From an uncultured Lentisphaerota bacterium (GTDB lineage Bacteria; Verrucomicrobiota; Kiritimatiellia; CAIQIC01): a stretch of 64,000 nucleotides of DNA. Within the stretch, counting starts at the first letter, position 1. Every line of letters begins with the position of its first letter. Made by a program: the position numbers and the translations under genes. Shown piece by piece: positions 26,490 through 33,855 of this stretch. The notes under the pieces were generated by a model. It made no database searches. It had not been told where the DNA came from and worked only from the letters and a program-made list of their open reading frames with translations. The stretch lies in contig CAITZM010000119.1 in assembly GCA_903896925.1 (NCBI GenBank), positions 1 through 64,000 on the forward strand, given 5' to 3'.

Positions 26490-27967
26490 TCACTCGTCGG
26501 CCAGCTTGCCCGCCAGGGCGTCGGGCATGATCGTCTCTGCAATGTACTTCCCGAGGAGATAGTAGGACCGGATCAGGATGGTGCTGTATGCCTGCCGCAT
26601 CGTCGCCGTCATGGGGAACACGTGCTCCGCGAGGTCCTTTTCCTCCTGGAAGAACTCCGCGAAAGCCTCCTTGTCCTTGAGCTGGAGCTTCCGCAGGAAC
26701 TCGAGGACGTTCCGGGGCGTCGGACGGATGAGGATGAGTTTGCCTTGCCGGGCGCCCGACTTGTGCCCGCACTGGTAGGACTCGTTGTGGACCAGCGGCA
26801 CGGTCAGGGGGTTGAATTTCTCCCCGAAGTGGGCGTTCAAATACTGCTTCGCTTGCTCACGGGAGAAGGGCAGGTCGGTCAGGTTATCATCCTGCCCCAT
26901 CTGCGATACGATGATGGTCCTGACCCCGCGCTCAAGCAAGGGCAGCAGGCCCAGGTTGTCCGACTTCCCGCCGTCATCCAGATGGTAGACCGTGCGCAAG
27001 CCCGGGATGGGGCTCCCCGCGCAGCGCGCCTTCATGGAGTACTGGAGCAGGAAGGGCAGGCCGCCAACGACGCCCGACGAGTGGGCCAAGGCGAGCGACA
27101 GCTTGGAGCCGGGCCGGTCGTCGAACCACAACCACTTGTCGTTCGTCCAGGTCAGGTTCGTGGCGCCGAGCCGCATGAAGAAACCGCTGTAGCCTCTGTT
27201 GGTGGAATCGACGATGGTGCCGATGTAGTCGGGCGTGGTCTCGAACGGGTAGTTGCCCAGCCTGGCGTCTTCATGGAATACATAGGATGCGTCGAGTTGA
27301 AGATCGGGTAGGGACGGCCTCTCGTCTGCGCGCACCCTGCGTCGGAGAGGTGCTGCGACAGGTCGATGTCGCCGCCGGCGCAGTAGGCGTGCGCGATGTC
27401 CTCCTGCCAGCGTTCCTTCCGTTGCGTCGTGATGCCAAAGAGGGAGAGCTTCTGCTCATGGCGCAGAATCCGAGCCGCCTCCTGCCAATGGGGCGCCTTG
27501 GTTCCCAGCCGGGCATAGGCATCCAGGTTGGCGAAGAAGGTGTCGTCGGAGTTGGTCGTGCCCCAATAGGCGCCGTTGGCCCAGCTCCCGCCGCTCACCG
27601 AGGAGATGTAGTCGACCTGTGCCAGCATGGTGCGGTCCTTGTACCGGGTTGAATGGAGGCCGGAAAGCAGCCCGAGCTGGAACGCCGCCGAACGGATCCC
27701 GCCGCCCGACATGGCGAGGCCCAGGAGATCGTCGGGCCGGCGGGACAGGTCGGTCGCTTGGCGGCGCGCGTTGATCTGTTGATATTCATGGCCAAAGTAA
27801 CGCTCCGGGTCCGCCTGCCGGTCACCCGGCGAGGCCAGCAAATAGAGGGACCTGGCAGGATCATGACTGACCGGGGTTCCCGCCAGGGGTGCCGTCGATG
27901 AACACGAGGTCAGCAGGATCGCGGCGGCCATGGCGGCCGAGACGGATAGGATGGCGCTACGCTTCAT
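26490..27967 (-). pseudogene. patatin/PLA2-like phospholipase lipoprotein, frameshifted
   Basis: ATG 27967 (GGAGG eight bases upstream) opens a lipoprotein leader with lipobox Cys22 (LLTSCSS). The first frame carries the oxyanion motif SGGGIRSAAFQLG and the nucleophile SSVSGGSWANG, then runs to RPYPIFNSTHPMYS. Near 27275-27290 the reading must slip back one base to continue as HEDARLGNYPFETTPDYIG in a frame that carries the catalytic-Asp motif LDDGGKSDNLG and ends at 26490. The joined product would be about 490 aa with all catalytic residues. A single-base deletion or sequencing error explains it. The leader predicts an envelope lipase or acylhydrolase rather than a cytoplasmic CBASS effector. 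Confidence 0.8.
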
Positions 27968-28118
27968 GGTCAGTACCTCCGGGTGATCGCCGTTTGGATA
28001 ACGAAAGCGGGGACAAGTCTGAAACAACACCCTTCCGGATGCCGGGCTGCGGTCAGGTGGGTGGGGGCCAAGGACAACACAGCACAACCCGCCGGCGCAG
28101 CCGCCTGCGTCGTGCTGC

Positions 28119-28241
28119 TTTGCCTCATGGCGGACCTCGATTTCATCCCCTGAACCTCGCAATGTTGTGAAGCGTAGCGATGAGGGTGGTGGGCTGTCCA
28201 TCCTGAATTGCGAGTCGTTCTGTCGCCGTTGCTCCGGCCGG
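28119..28241 (-). repeat. accessory-region repeat, copy 3 (upstream of phospholipase gene)
   Basis: More divergent than copies 1 and 2 but keeps GATTTCATCCCCTGAACCTC, GGCTGTCCATCCTGAATTGC and TCTGTCGCCGTTGCTCCGGC. The left inverted end is degraded (GCAATGT). It starts about 150 bp upstream of the phospholipase start. Confidence 0.8.
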
Positions 28242-28252
28242 GGAAGGCAGCA

Positions 28253-28462
28253 TCAACCACAGAGGAAGCCGGAGGTCACGGAGGAAGAGCGAAATAGCCA
28301 CGAGAGAACATATAGATCGCAGAGAATTTCTTTGAGATCTCTGTGCCCTTTCGTGGCTAATTCCGCTCCTCTGCGAACCTCTTTCTGACCTCGGTGTCCT
28401 CTGTGGTTCTCTGCTTGGCGTCTTCGCTGAAAATCTGTGTCATCCGTGTAATCTGTGGATGA
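28253..28462. repeat. nested CACAGAGG-type inverted repeat
   Basis: Outer arms AACCACAGAGGAAGCCGG and CCTCTGTGGTT, inner arms TAGCCACGAGAG and CTTTCGTGGCTAA, then AATCTGTGTCATCCGTGTAA. It lies at the 3' side of the AHSA1-like gene (minus strand). Confidence 0.85.
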
Positions 28463-28485
28463 GCTTTCTATCGGCCCGCGCCACG

Positions 28486-28932
28486 CTAACCGGGGATCTC
28501 GGGCTCGACCAGTTGCGCGAGCTGGGCGAGCGACTCCTGCCAGCCGAGATAGCAGGCCTCGGGCGGGATGACGGCGGGCACCCCTTCCTGCACGATGGTC
28601 AGCTCCGTCCCGACGGACACCGCCTTCAAGGTCACTGTCACCTGCAGTTCACCGGGCAGGTTCGGGTCGTCAAAGGCGTCGGTGTAGCGGAGGCGTTCGT
28701 GCGGCACCAGCTCGAGATACTTCCCTCCGAACGAGTGGCCGCTGCCGGTGCTGAAATTCGTGAACGACATCCGGTACGTGCCGCCGACCTTGGCCTCGAG
28801 GTGGTGCACCCGGCCGGTGAAGCCATGGGGCGGCAGCCATTTGGCCATGGCGTCGGCATCGAGAAACGCCCGGTAGATTTTCTCGGGCGGCGCCCGGAGC
28901 ACGCGGTGCAGCCGGATCGTGTTGGTCGTCAT
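28486..28932 (-). CDS. SRPBCC/AHSA1-like domain protein
   Basis: A 148-aa protein of the START/Bet v1-like (SRPBCC, AHSA1) family. Typical signature: IRLHRVLRAPPEKIYRAFLD at the start, KWLPPHGFTGRV, GGTYRMSFTNF, ERLRYTDAF and a C-terminal helix GWQESLAQLAQLVEPEI. Members bind hydrophobic ligands or Hsp90-like partners; no specific ligand can be named. AAGGAAA precedes ATG 28932. It is flanked on both sides by CACAGAGG inverted repeats and is not in an operon. Confidence 0.88.
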   Translation of the reverse strand: MTTNTIRLHRVLRAPPEKIYRAFLDADAMAKWLPPHGFTGRVHHLEAKVGGTYRMSFTNFSTGSGHSFGGKYLELVPHERLRYTDAFDDPNLPGELQVTVTLKAVSVGTELTIVQEGVPAVIPPEACYLGWQESLAQLAQLVEPEIPG

Positions 28933-29073
28933 GCTGTCGTTTCCTTTCCATCTGCGCGCGCCTGCGGCGAACGCTACGCTGCGCAACGTACCGGCGCGGC
29001 CGGGGCTTGTCCAGTCGACGGTGCGGATTGGCCAGGGGTGTCGCACCGGCCGCGGCCGGGGGGAAAGAGAAGA

Positions 29074-29165
29074 ATTAACCACCGAGGTCACAGAGGAAGC
29101 CGGAGGACACGGAGGTGGGAACCTCTGCGAACCTCTTTCCGACCTCTGTGCCCTCTGTGGTTAAG
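29074..29165. repeat. CACAGAGG-type inverted repeat
   Basis: Compact copy without the inner TAGCCAC arms: AATTAACCACCGAGGTCACA at the left, CCTCTGTGGTTAA at the right. It lies between the divergent starts of the AHSA1-like gene and the LTxxQ gene, unlike most copies, which sit in 3' flanks. The rest of 28933-29274 shows no other feature. Confidence 0.8.
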
Positions 29166-29274
29166 TCCGCTTGGCGCCGGTGTCAGAAATCTGGCCTGGG
29201 CGCCAAAAAGGGCTTGAGGATGGGGCAGAAGAGGCTAAAACCCTGCGCAGCGGGACCTATCCGGGAGAAAGTTT

Positions 29275-30129
29275 ATGCAACGTCAAACCATAGTGCTGTT
29301 GGGCCTGGCGGCGGTGCTGGTAGGCGGGGCCGTCACGATGTGGAGCTTGAGGGGGCCGGCGTCGGGATCCAAGGTTGGCGCGGAGCCGGCAACGCAGCCG
29401 AAAGCGCCCGGGGCCCCAGCCAAAGACGGGCGGGCGAAAACCGCCCATGCCGGCGACGTGGCCCGCTGGGCCAACGTGGCGTCCGCCGGGAAGCCGGCCG
29501 CGGCGCCCGCCGGCGAGGAGCGCGGCTTCAGCCTCGGCCGGGGCATGGTGGACGGCATCCGGCAGCGGGTGGAGGCGAAGCTGGCCGACCTGAAGGTGCG
29601 GCTGCACCTGACCGACCAACAGATGCAACTGGCCTCGCAAATGATCGACCAGAAGCTGGCCCTGGCGACCCCGCTGGTGGAGAAGATCTTCGAGGGCAAG
29701 GACAGCAAGGAAATCAACGAGGCGCTGGCCGGCCTCTATGACAGCGCCCAGGCCGACCTGCAGCGGCTGTTCTCTCCCGAGCAGTGGGCGGACTATCAGA
29801 AGGCCCAGACGGAGGAACGGCAAAGCCAGGCCGACCGCATGGCCGCCGCCGATCTCGACCGCATGAAGAAATCCCTGCAGCTGACCGACCAGCAGCACGA
29901 GGCGGCCTACGCCGCCCTGTATCAATCCTCGCTCGATTTTCTCCAGCAGACCCAGAGCGGGCTCCGTCCGCCGGCGGATCTGCCCCAGTTTGTGGAGCAG
30001 ACCGCCCAGGCCAAGACCGATGCGCTCCGCCCGGTGCTCACCGCCGAGCAGTTTGAAAAGTACGACGCCGGCGTGAAAAAATATGTGCGCGGCGTCCAAG
30101 GCTTCTTAAACGCGCCGGCCAATCCCTAG
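29275..30129 (+). CDS. periplasmic LTxxQ (Spy/CpxP-like) protein
   Basis: A 284-aa protein with an N-terminal signal or anchor (TIVLLGLAAVLVGGAVTMWS). After an Ala/Pro/Lys-rich linker, helical repeats begin. LHLTDQQMQ (about 117), FSPEQWADY (about 170), LQLTDQQHE (about 202) and LTAEQFEKY (about 258) are LTxxQ-like motifs spaced as in Spy/CpxP-type periplasmic chaperones. Spy-like proteins buffer misfolded envelope proteins; this homology is by motif and helix pattern only. GGGAG precedes the ATG. Confidence 0.6.
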   Translation: MQRQTIVLLGLAAVLVGGAVTMWSLRGPASGSKVGAEPATQPKAPGAPAKDGRAKTAHAGDVARWANVASAGKPAAAPAGEERGFSLGRGMVDGIRQRVEAKLADLKVRLHLTDQQMQLASQMIDQKLALATPLVEKIFEGKDSKEINEALAGLYDSAQADLQRLFSPEQWADYQKAQTEERQSQADRMAAADLDRMKKSLQLTDQQHEAAYAALYQSSLDFLQQTQSGLRPPADLPQFVEQTAQAKTDALRPVLTAEQFEKYDAGVKKYVRGVQGFLNAPANP

Positions 30130-30150
30130 CCCCGGGTGGGTGGAGGAAAA

Positions 30151-30340
30151 ATTAACCACAGAGGTCACAGAGGCAGCCGGAGGGCACAGAGAAGGAGTGA
30201 AATAGCCACAAAAGTACGCAGAGATCACAAAGATTTTCTTTGAGCTCTTTGAGCCCTTTCGTGGCTAATTCCTCTCCTCTGCGAACCTCATTCCGACCTC
30301 CCTGCCCTGAGCGGAGTCGAAGGGCGTGTCCTCTGTGGTT
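30151..30340. repeat. nested CACAGAGG-type inverted repeat between convergent genes
   Basis: Clearest copy. Outer arms AACCACAGAGGTCACAGAGG and CCTCTGTGGTT, inner arms TAGCCACAAAAG and CTTTCGTGGCTAA, loop around TTTCTTTGAGCTCTTTGAG. It lies exactly between the convergent stops of the LTxxQ gene and the isomerase, so it could act as a bidirectional terminator, although no T-tract follows. Confidence 0.85.
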
Positions 30341-30343
30341 TTC

Positions 30344-31321
30344 TTATGTTCCGGCGACGATCTGGGCGAGGCGCTGGTGATGCTCGGCGGGGGTCAGGCT
30401 GCCGCCTTCGATCGTCATCCAGCCGCTGTACCCAATCGCCTCGAGTGCGCCGCGGACCTTTCCCCAGTTGACGCTGCCGTCGCGGATGTTGACGAACTTG
30501 CCGTCGCCGCCGGGCGCGTCGTTGAGCTTGAAGTCCTTCACATGGCACTTGGCGATCAGCTGGCCGAGCGCGCGGATCCAGTCCTCCGGCGGCGCGTACT
30601 TGACGTGGTTGCCGATGTCGAAGTAGGCGCGCAGCCACGGGCTCTGGAAGCTGCCGACGAAGTTCGCAAAGATATCCGGCTTCACCCACAGGTTGTTCCA
30701 GACGTTCTCATGCGCGATGACCACACCGGCCTTCTTGGCGACGGGGATCAACTGCTCGAACGCCTTGCGCGTGGCGTCGATCGCCACGTTGTGCGCCGCG
30801 ATGTAGTCGGCATAGGGCGCGTTGTCGCCGGCGACGCATTTTTGGATGCGCCCGGTCTTGGCGTCGAACTCGAACTGGAACTCGCGCGGCTTGGGCAACT
30901 TCATCCCGCCGCCCCCGATGCGGCAGGGGACAACGAGCAACGCGTCGGCGCCATAGGCCTGCGAAACCTGCAACGCCGTCGTGATGTTGGCGACGCCCTC
31001 ATCGAATTTCTTCCCGTCGTTGAGTTGCGCCCAACCGAACAGGACACTGTGGATTTTCAGGCCCATTTTTTCCGCCAGCGCGCGCGCGGTGGCCGCCTGC
31101 TCTGGCGTGACCTTCCACGCGCTGGACTCCATGCCGTCGTAGCCGGCTGCCTTCAGCTCCGCCAGGTATTTCTCGTCGGGCAGGCCGTGGATCAGCGCCG
31201 TCTTCAGCGTGGTCTTGAACTTCGGCTCGGCGGCGCGGGTCGCGCAGAATGCGCCTGCGCCCAAGGCGCCGGCCGCCGCGGCGGTGGTCATGAGGAATTG
31301 GCGTCGGGTTTGTGGGGTCAT
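30344..31321 (-). CDS. sugar phosphate isomerase/epimerase with Tat-type leader
   Basis: A 325-aa xylose-isomerase-like TIM barrel with a twin-arginine leader (RRQFLMTTAAAAGALGAGAF). Metal-site motifs: VVIAHENVWNNL, YFDIGNHVKYAPPEDW, CHVKDFKLND and MTIEGG. It is paired with the exported dehydrogenase 12 bp upstream (31334-32653), and AAAGGAG precedes the ATG. The cytoplasmic pair at 11237-13104 has the same gene types, so this is a second, exported version of the module, probably for a different keto-sugar. Confidence 0.88.
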   Translation of the reverse strand: MTPQTRRQFLMTTAAAAGALGAGAFCATRAAEPKFKTTLKTALIHGLPDEKYLAELKAAGYDGMESSAWKVTPEQAATARALAEKMGLKIHSVLFGWAQLNDGKKFDEGVANITTALQVSQAYGADALLVVPCRIGGGGMKLPKPREFQFEFDAKTGRIQKCVAGDNAPYADYIAAHNVAIDATRKAFEQLIPVAKKAGVVIAHENVWNNLWVKPDIFANFVGSFQSPWLRAYFDIGNHVKYAPPEDWIRALGQLIAKCHVKDFKLNDAPGGDGKFVNIRDGSVNWGKVRGALEAIGYSGWMTIEGGSLTPAEHHQRLAQIVAGT

Positions 31322-31333
31322 GCTTGTGCTCCT

Positions 31334-32653
31334 TTATCCGTTGAGGGTCCAGCCGTCGCGGTAGGTCTTGCGGATGAACCCGTCGGCCTCGGGACAGTTG
31401 GTCGCCTTGAGGTTCGCGGCGTCCCACTGCAGTTTCTTGCCGGCGCGGTAGGCGACGAGCGCGAGCAGGTTGTGCTCGATGAGCGTGCCGGCGTAGTCGA
31501 AGTTGCACAGCGTCGGGCTGCCGGTCTTGCAGGCGTTGATCCATTCCTGGTGGTGGCCGACCGAGGGCGGGATCAGGCTCGCCTCCGTGGGCGCGTGGTA
31601 CTTGGTCATGTTGCTCTTCGGCACCAGGATGCGCAGGTCGTAGTCGGCCACGAGCGTGCCCTCGGTGCCCTTGAAGATGTGGCCCTTGAAGAGCTTCTCG
31701 CGGTCGAACGCGCTGTTCGGCATGCCGGGCTTCTTGCCGCCGTCATACCAGTAGACCTTCACGGCGGGCCGCTTGTCGGTCGCGGGATGCTCCCACGTCG
31801 CGGTGAGCCACTCGGGGCAGGTGTCCGGGTTGACGGGCGTGCCGGTGGCCTCGCACGAGGTCGGGAAGCGCAGGTCGAACGCCCACCAGGCGAGGTCCAT
31901 CATGTGGCTGCCCATGTCGCCGATCTGGCCGCTGCCGAAATCCCAGAAGCGGTTCCACGCGAGGCAGCCGCCCATGTAGCCGGCGTTGTAGGGGTGCTCG
32001 CGGCTCGGCCCGAGCCAGAGGTCCCAGTTCAGGTGCGCCGGCACCGGTTCCGCGGGCAGATACGAACCGCCCTTGGGCAGGCGGCTGCACCAGACGCGCG
32101 CCTCCTGGGGCGTGCCGATCGCGCCGTCGCGGATCAGTTCGACCACGCGCCGGAAGTTGTCGCTGGCGTGGATCTGCGTCCCCATCTGCGTCGCCAGCTT
32201 GCCCTTGTGCTTCAGGTAGGTTTCGCGCACGAGTCGCGCCTCGTGCACGGAATTGGCCAGCGGCTTCTCGCAGTAGACGTGCAGCCCGCGGTTCATCGCC
32301 CAGATGTTGACGAACGCGTGCGTGTGGTCGGTGGTGGCGCAGACGACCGCGTCGAGGCCCTTGTGCTCAAGGCACAGGCGCCAGTCCACGTAGGTCTTGG
32401 CGTTGGGGTATTTCTTGGCGGCGGCCGCCAGGTTGTTCGCGTTCAGGTCGCAGAGCGCGACGATGTTCTCGCTGCTGACGCCCGCGAGGTCGCCCGCGCC
32501 GCGGCCGCCCACGCCGATCACGGCGATGTTCAGCTTGTTGTTGGGCAACTCGGCCCCGCGCGCCCGGCTGAACGGCAATATCAGCAAGCCCGCCCCCATG
32601 CCCATGCCCGCCCGCAACAGCGTCCGTCGACTGATCTGACCCGATGCCTTCAT
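31334..32653 (-). CDS. Gfo/Idh/MocA family oxidoreductase, Tat-type leader
   Basis: A 439-aa dehydrogenase with an RR leader (RRTLLRAGMGMGAGLL). The Rossmann motif is IAVIGVGGRGAGD near residue 40, the catalytic lysine motif is CEKPLA near 129, and SGQIGDMGSHMMDLAWW is the domain-2 histidine region. This long subfamily (~440 aa) is abundant in PVC bacteria. CAGGAG before ATG 32653 is a strong ribosome binding site, which rules out the longer upstream frame. TGTGCTAG (complement of 32706-32713) lies 53 bp upstream as a candidate -10 box. First gene of a two-gene operon. Confidence 0.92.
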   Translation of the reverse strand: MKASGQISRRTLLRAGMGMGAGLLILPFSRARGAELPNNKLNIAVIGVGGRGAGDLAGVSSENIVALCDLNANNLAAAAKKYPNAKTYVDWRLCLEHKGLDAVVCATTDHTHAFVNIWAMNRGLHVYCEKPLANSVHEARLVRETYLKHKGKLATQMGTQIHASDNFRRVVELIRDGAIGTPQEARVWCSRLPKGGSYLPAEPVPAHLNWDLWLGPSREHPYNAGYMGGCLAWNRFWDFGSGQIGDMGSHMMDLAWWAFDLRFPTSCEATGTPVNPDTCPEWLTATWEHPATDKRPAVKVYWYDGGKKPGMPNSAFDREKLFKGHIFKGTEGTLVADYDLRILVPKSNMTKYHAPTEASLIPPSVGHHQEWINACKTGSPTLCNFDYAGTLIEHNLLALVAYRAGKKLQWDAANLKATNCPEADGFIRKTYRDGWTLNG

Positions 32654-32773
32654 GTCTGTTCTCCTGATTGATTCGGATGCACCGACGAAAACCGACCGCA
32701 GGCTTCTAGCACACCGCGCCAGCAAAAACAGGAAAATTTCGCGCGCGCCGGTCCGGTATTCCAAGGGTGGCAA

Positions 32774-32848
32774 GCGGCTCGCGGGGACGCTCGCCCTCCC
32801 ATCAGCTGAACCGATACGGTGGGAGGGTGAGCGTACTCGCGAGCCGCC
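32774..32848. repeat. long palindrome between two minus-strand operons
   Basis: The left arm (GGCTCGCGGGGACGCTCGCC then CTCCCA) and right arm (TGGGAGGGTGAGCGTACTCG then CGAGCCG) pair over about 28 bp around a 17-base loop. Single arms of the same family occur at 41189-41217 and 54675-54690. It lies just beyond the ROK stop and could terminate that operon. Confidence 0.8.
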
Positions 32849-32888
32849 TTCAGATAGAGAGGTCGCTACGTCGCATTCGTGTCAGCGA

Positions 32889-33848
32889 TTATTTCAGTTT
32901 GCCCTGCGCGAGCGCGACGGCGCCCCAGAGCGGCGCATCGTCGGAGAGCCCGGCGGGTACAATCTCGACGCGCATCTGCGGCAGCGAGTTCGCGCGCGCC
33001 GCCTCCCGCAGTGCGGCCCACCAGGCCGGGCCGGATTTCGAGACGCCGCCGCCGACCACGACGCGCTCGGGGTTGACCAATGAGATCGCGGAGCCGATGC
33101 CGAAGCCCAGCGCGCGGGCCGCGGCGAGCAGCACATCGGTGGCGAGCGGGTCGCCGGCCTGTGCGGCGCGGGCAACGAGTTCGCCGGTGACGCGCGCGAT
33201 ATCGCCGCCAGCCAGTTCGCGCAGCAGCACACCCGCGCCCGGTTCGGCGCGCAGCCGTACCTGGGCGACGGCCGCGAACGCGGGGCCGCACGCCATGGCC
33301 TCGACGCAGCCATGGCGGCCGCAGACGCAGAGCGGGCCGTGCGGATCGACCAGCGTGTGGCCGATCTCGCCCGCCATGCCGTCGGCGCCGGCGAAAATCT
33401 TTCCGTCGAATACCCAGCCGCCGCCGACGCCGGTGCTGACCGTGACATAAAGCAGGCTCGCGCAGCCGGTGCCCGCGCCGAAGGCGTATTCGCCCAACGC
33501 GCCGACGTTCGCGTCGTTCGCCATCGCGGCGGGTGCGCCCAGTTCGGCTTCGAGCTGGTCGCAGAGCGCGACGTTTTCCCAGCCGGGGATGTGGTGCGAA
33601 AGAAAGACCAGCCGGCCGGTGCTGTCGACCGGACCGCCGAAGCTGATGCCGATCGCGGCGGGCCGCGCGCCACCGAGCAGCCGGCGGGCGAGGGCGAGCA
33701 TTGCGGCGCGCTCGTAGGCGCCGTCATGCTGCGGCGGCGAGACGCTGCGCTCGAGCGCGAGCCAGCGGCGCTCGCCGGCGCGCACGGTTGCCGCGGTCAG
33801 CTTGGTGCCGCCATAGTCCAGGGCCAGGATCAGGTTGTTGTCGGGCAT
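32889..33848 (-). CDS. ROK family sugar kinase/regulator protein
   Basis: A 319-aa ROK protein. The ATP-binding LALDYGGTKLTAA is at the N-terminus, the sugar-contact region MANDANVGALGEYAFGAG lies near 138, and the zinc motif is GEIGHTLVDPHGPLCVCGRH with GCVEA (His plus three Cys). It has no N-terminal HTH, so it is a kinase (glucokinase, N-acetylglucosamine or mannose kinase type) rather than a repressor. It starts 7 bp after the stop of the large GH115-like gene, with GAGG upstream, so the sugar released by that enzyme may be its substrate. Confidence 0.92.
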   Translation of the reverse strand: MPDNNLILALDYGGTKLTAATVRAGERRWLALERSVSPPQHDGAYERAAMLALARRLLGGARPAAIGISFGGPVDSTGRLVFLSHHIPGWENVALCDQLEAELGAPAAMANDANVGALGEYAFGAGTGCASLLYVTVSTGVGGGWVFDGKIFAGADGMAGEIGHTLVDPHGPLCVCGRHGCVEAMACGPAFAAVAQVRLRAEPGAGVLLRELAGGDIARVTGELVARAAQAGDPLATDVLLAAARALGFGIGSAISLVNPERVVVGGGVSKSGPAWWAALREAARANSLPQMRVEIVPAGLSDDAPLWGAVALAQGKLK

Positions 33849-33855
33849 GGGGTCC

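Larger units (their letters stand above)
27968..28485. other. 518-bp repeat-filled intergenic region
   Basis: It holds repeat copy 3 (28119-28241) and a nested CACAGAGG inverted repeat (28253-28462). 27968-28118 has no recognised feature beyond the ribosome binding site of the phospholipase gene. Confidence 0.6.

Noticed and set aside
26490-27967. CBASS phospholipase effector
   Set aside because: The protein has a lipoprotein leader and no nucleotidyltransferase or ancillary gene is nearby.
24831-28241. Integron attC sites between accessory genes
   Set aside because: The repeats have inverted ends but not the RYYYAAC/GTTRRRY core, and no integrase is in the window.
24831-28241. Small conserved protein encoded by the accessory repeat (LRGLGDE-type frame)
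   Set aside because: The frame is open in all three copies but has no consistent start, stop or ribosome binding site, so shared DNA ancestry explains it.
30151-30340. Intrinsic terminator between convergent genes
   Set aside because: The hairpin is long and nested with no T-tract, and the same element also occurs between divergent starts (29074), so it is listed as a repeat instead.
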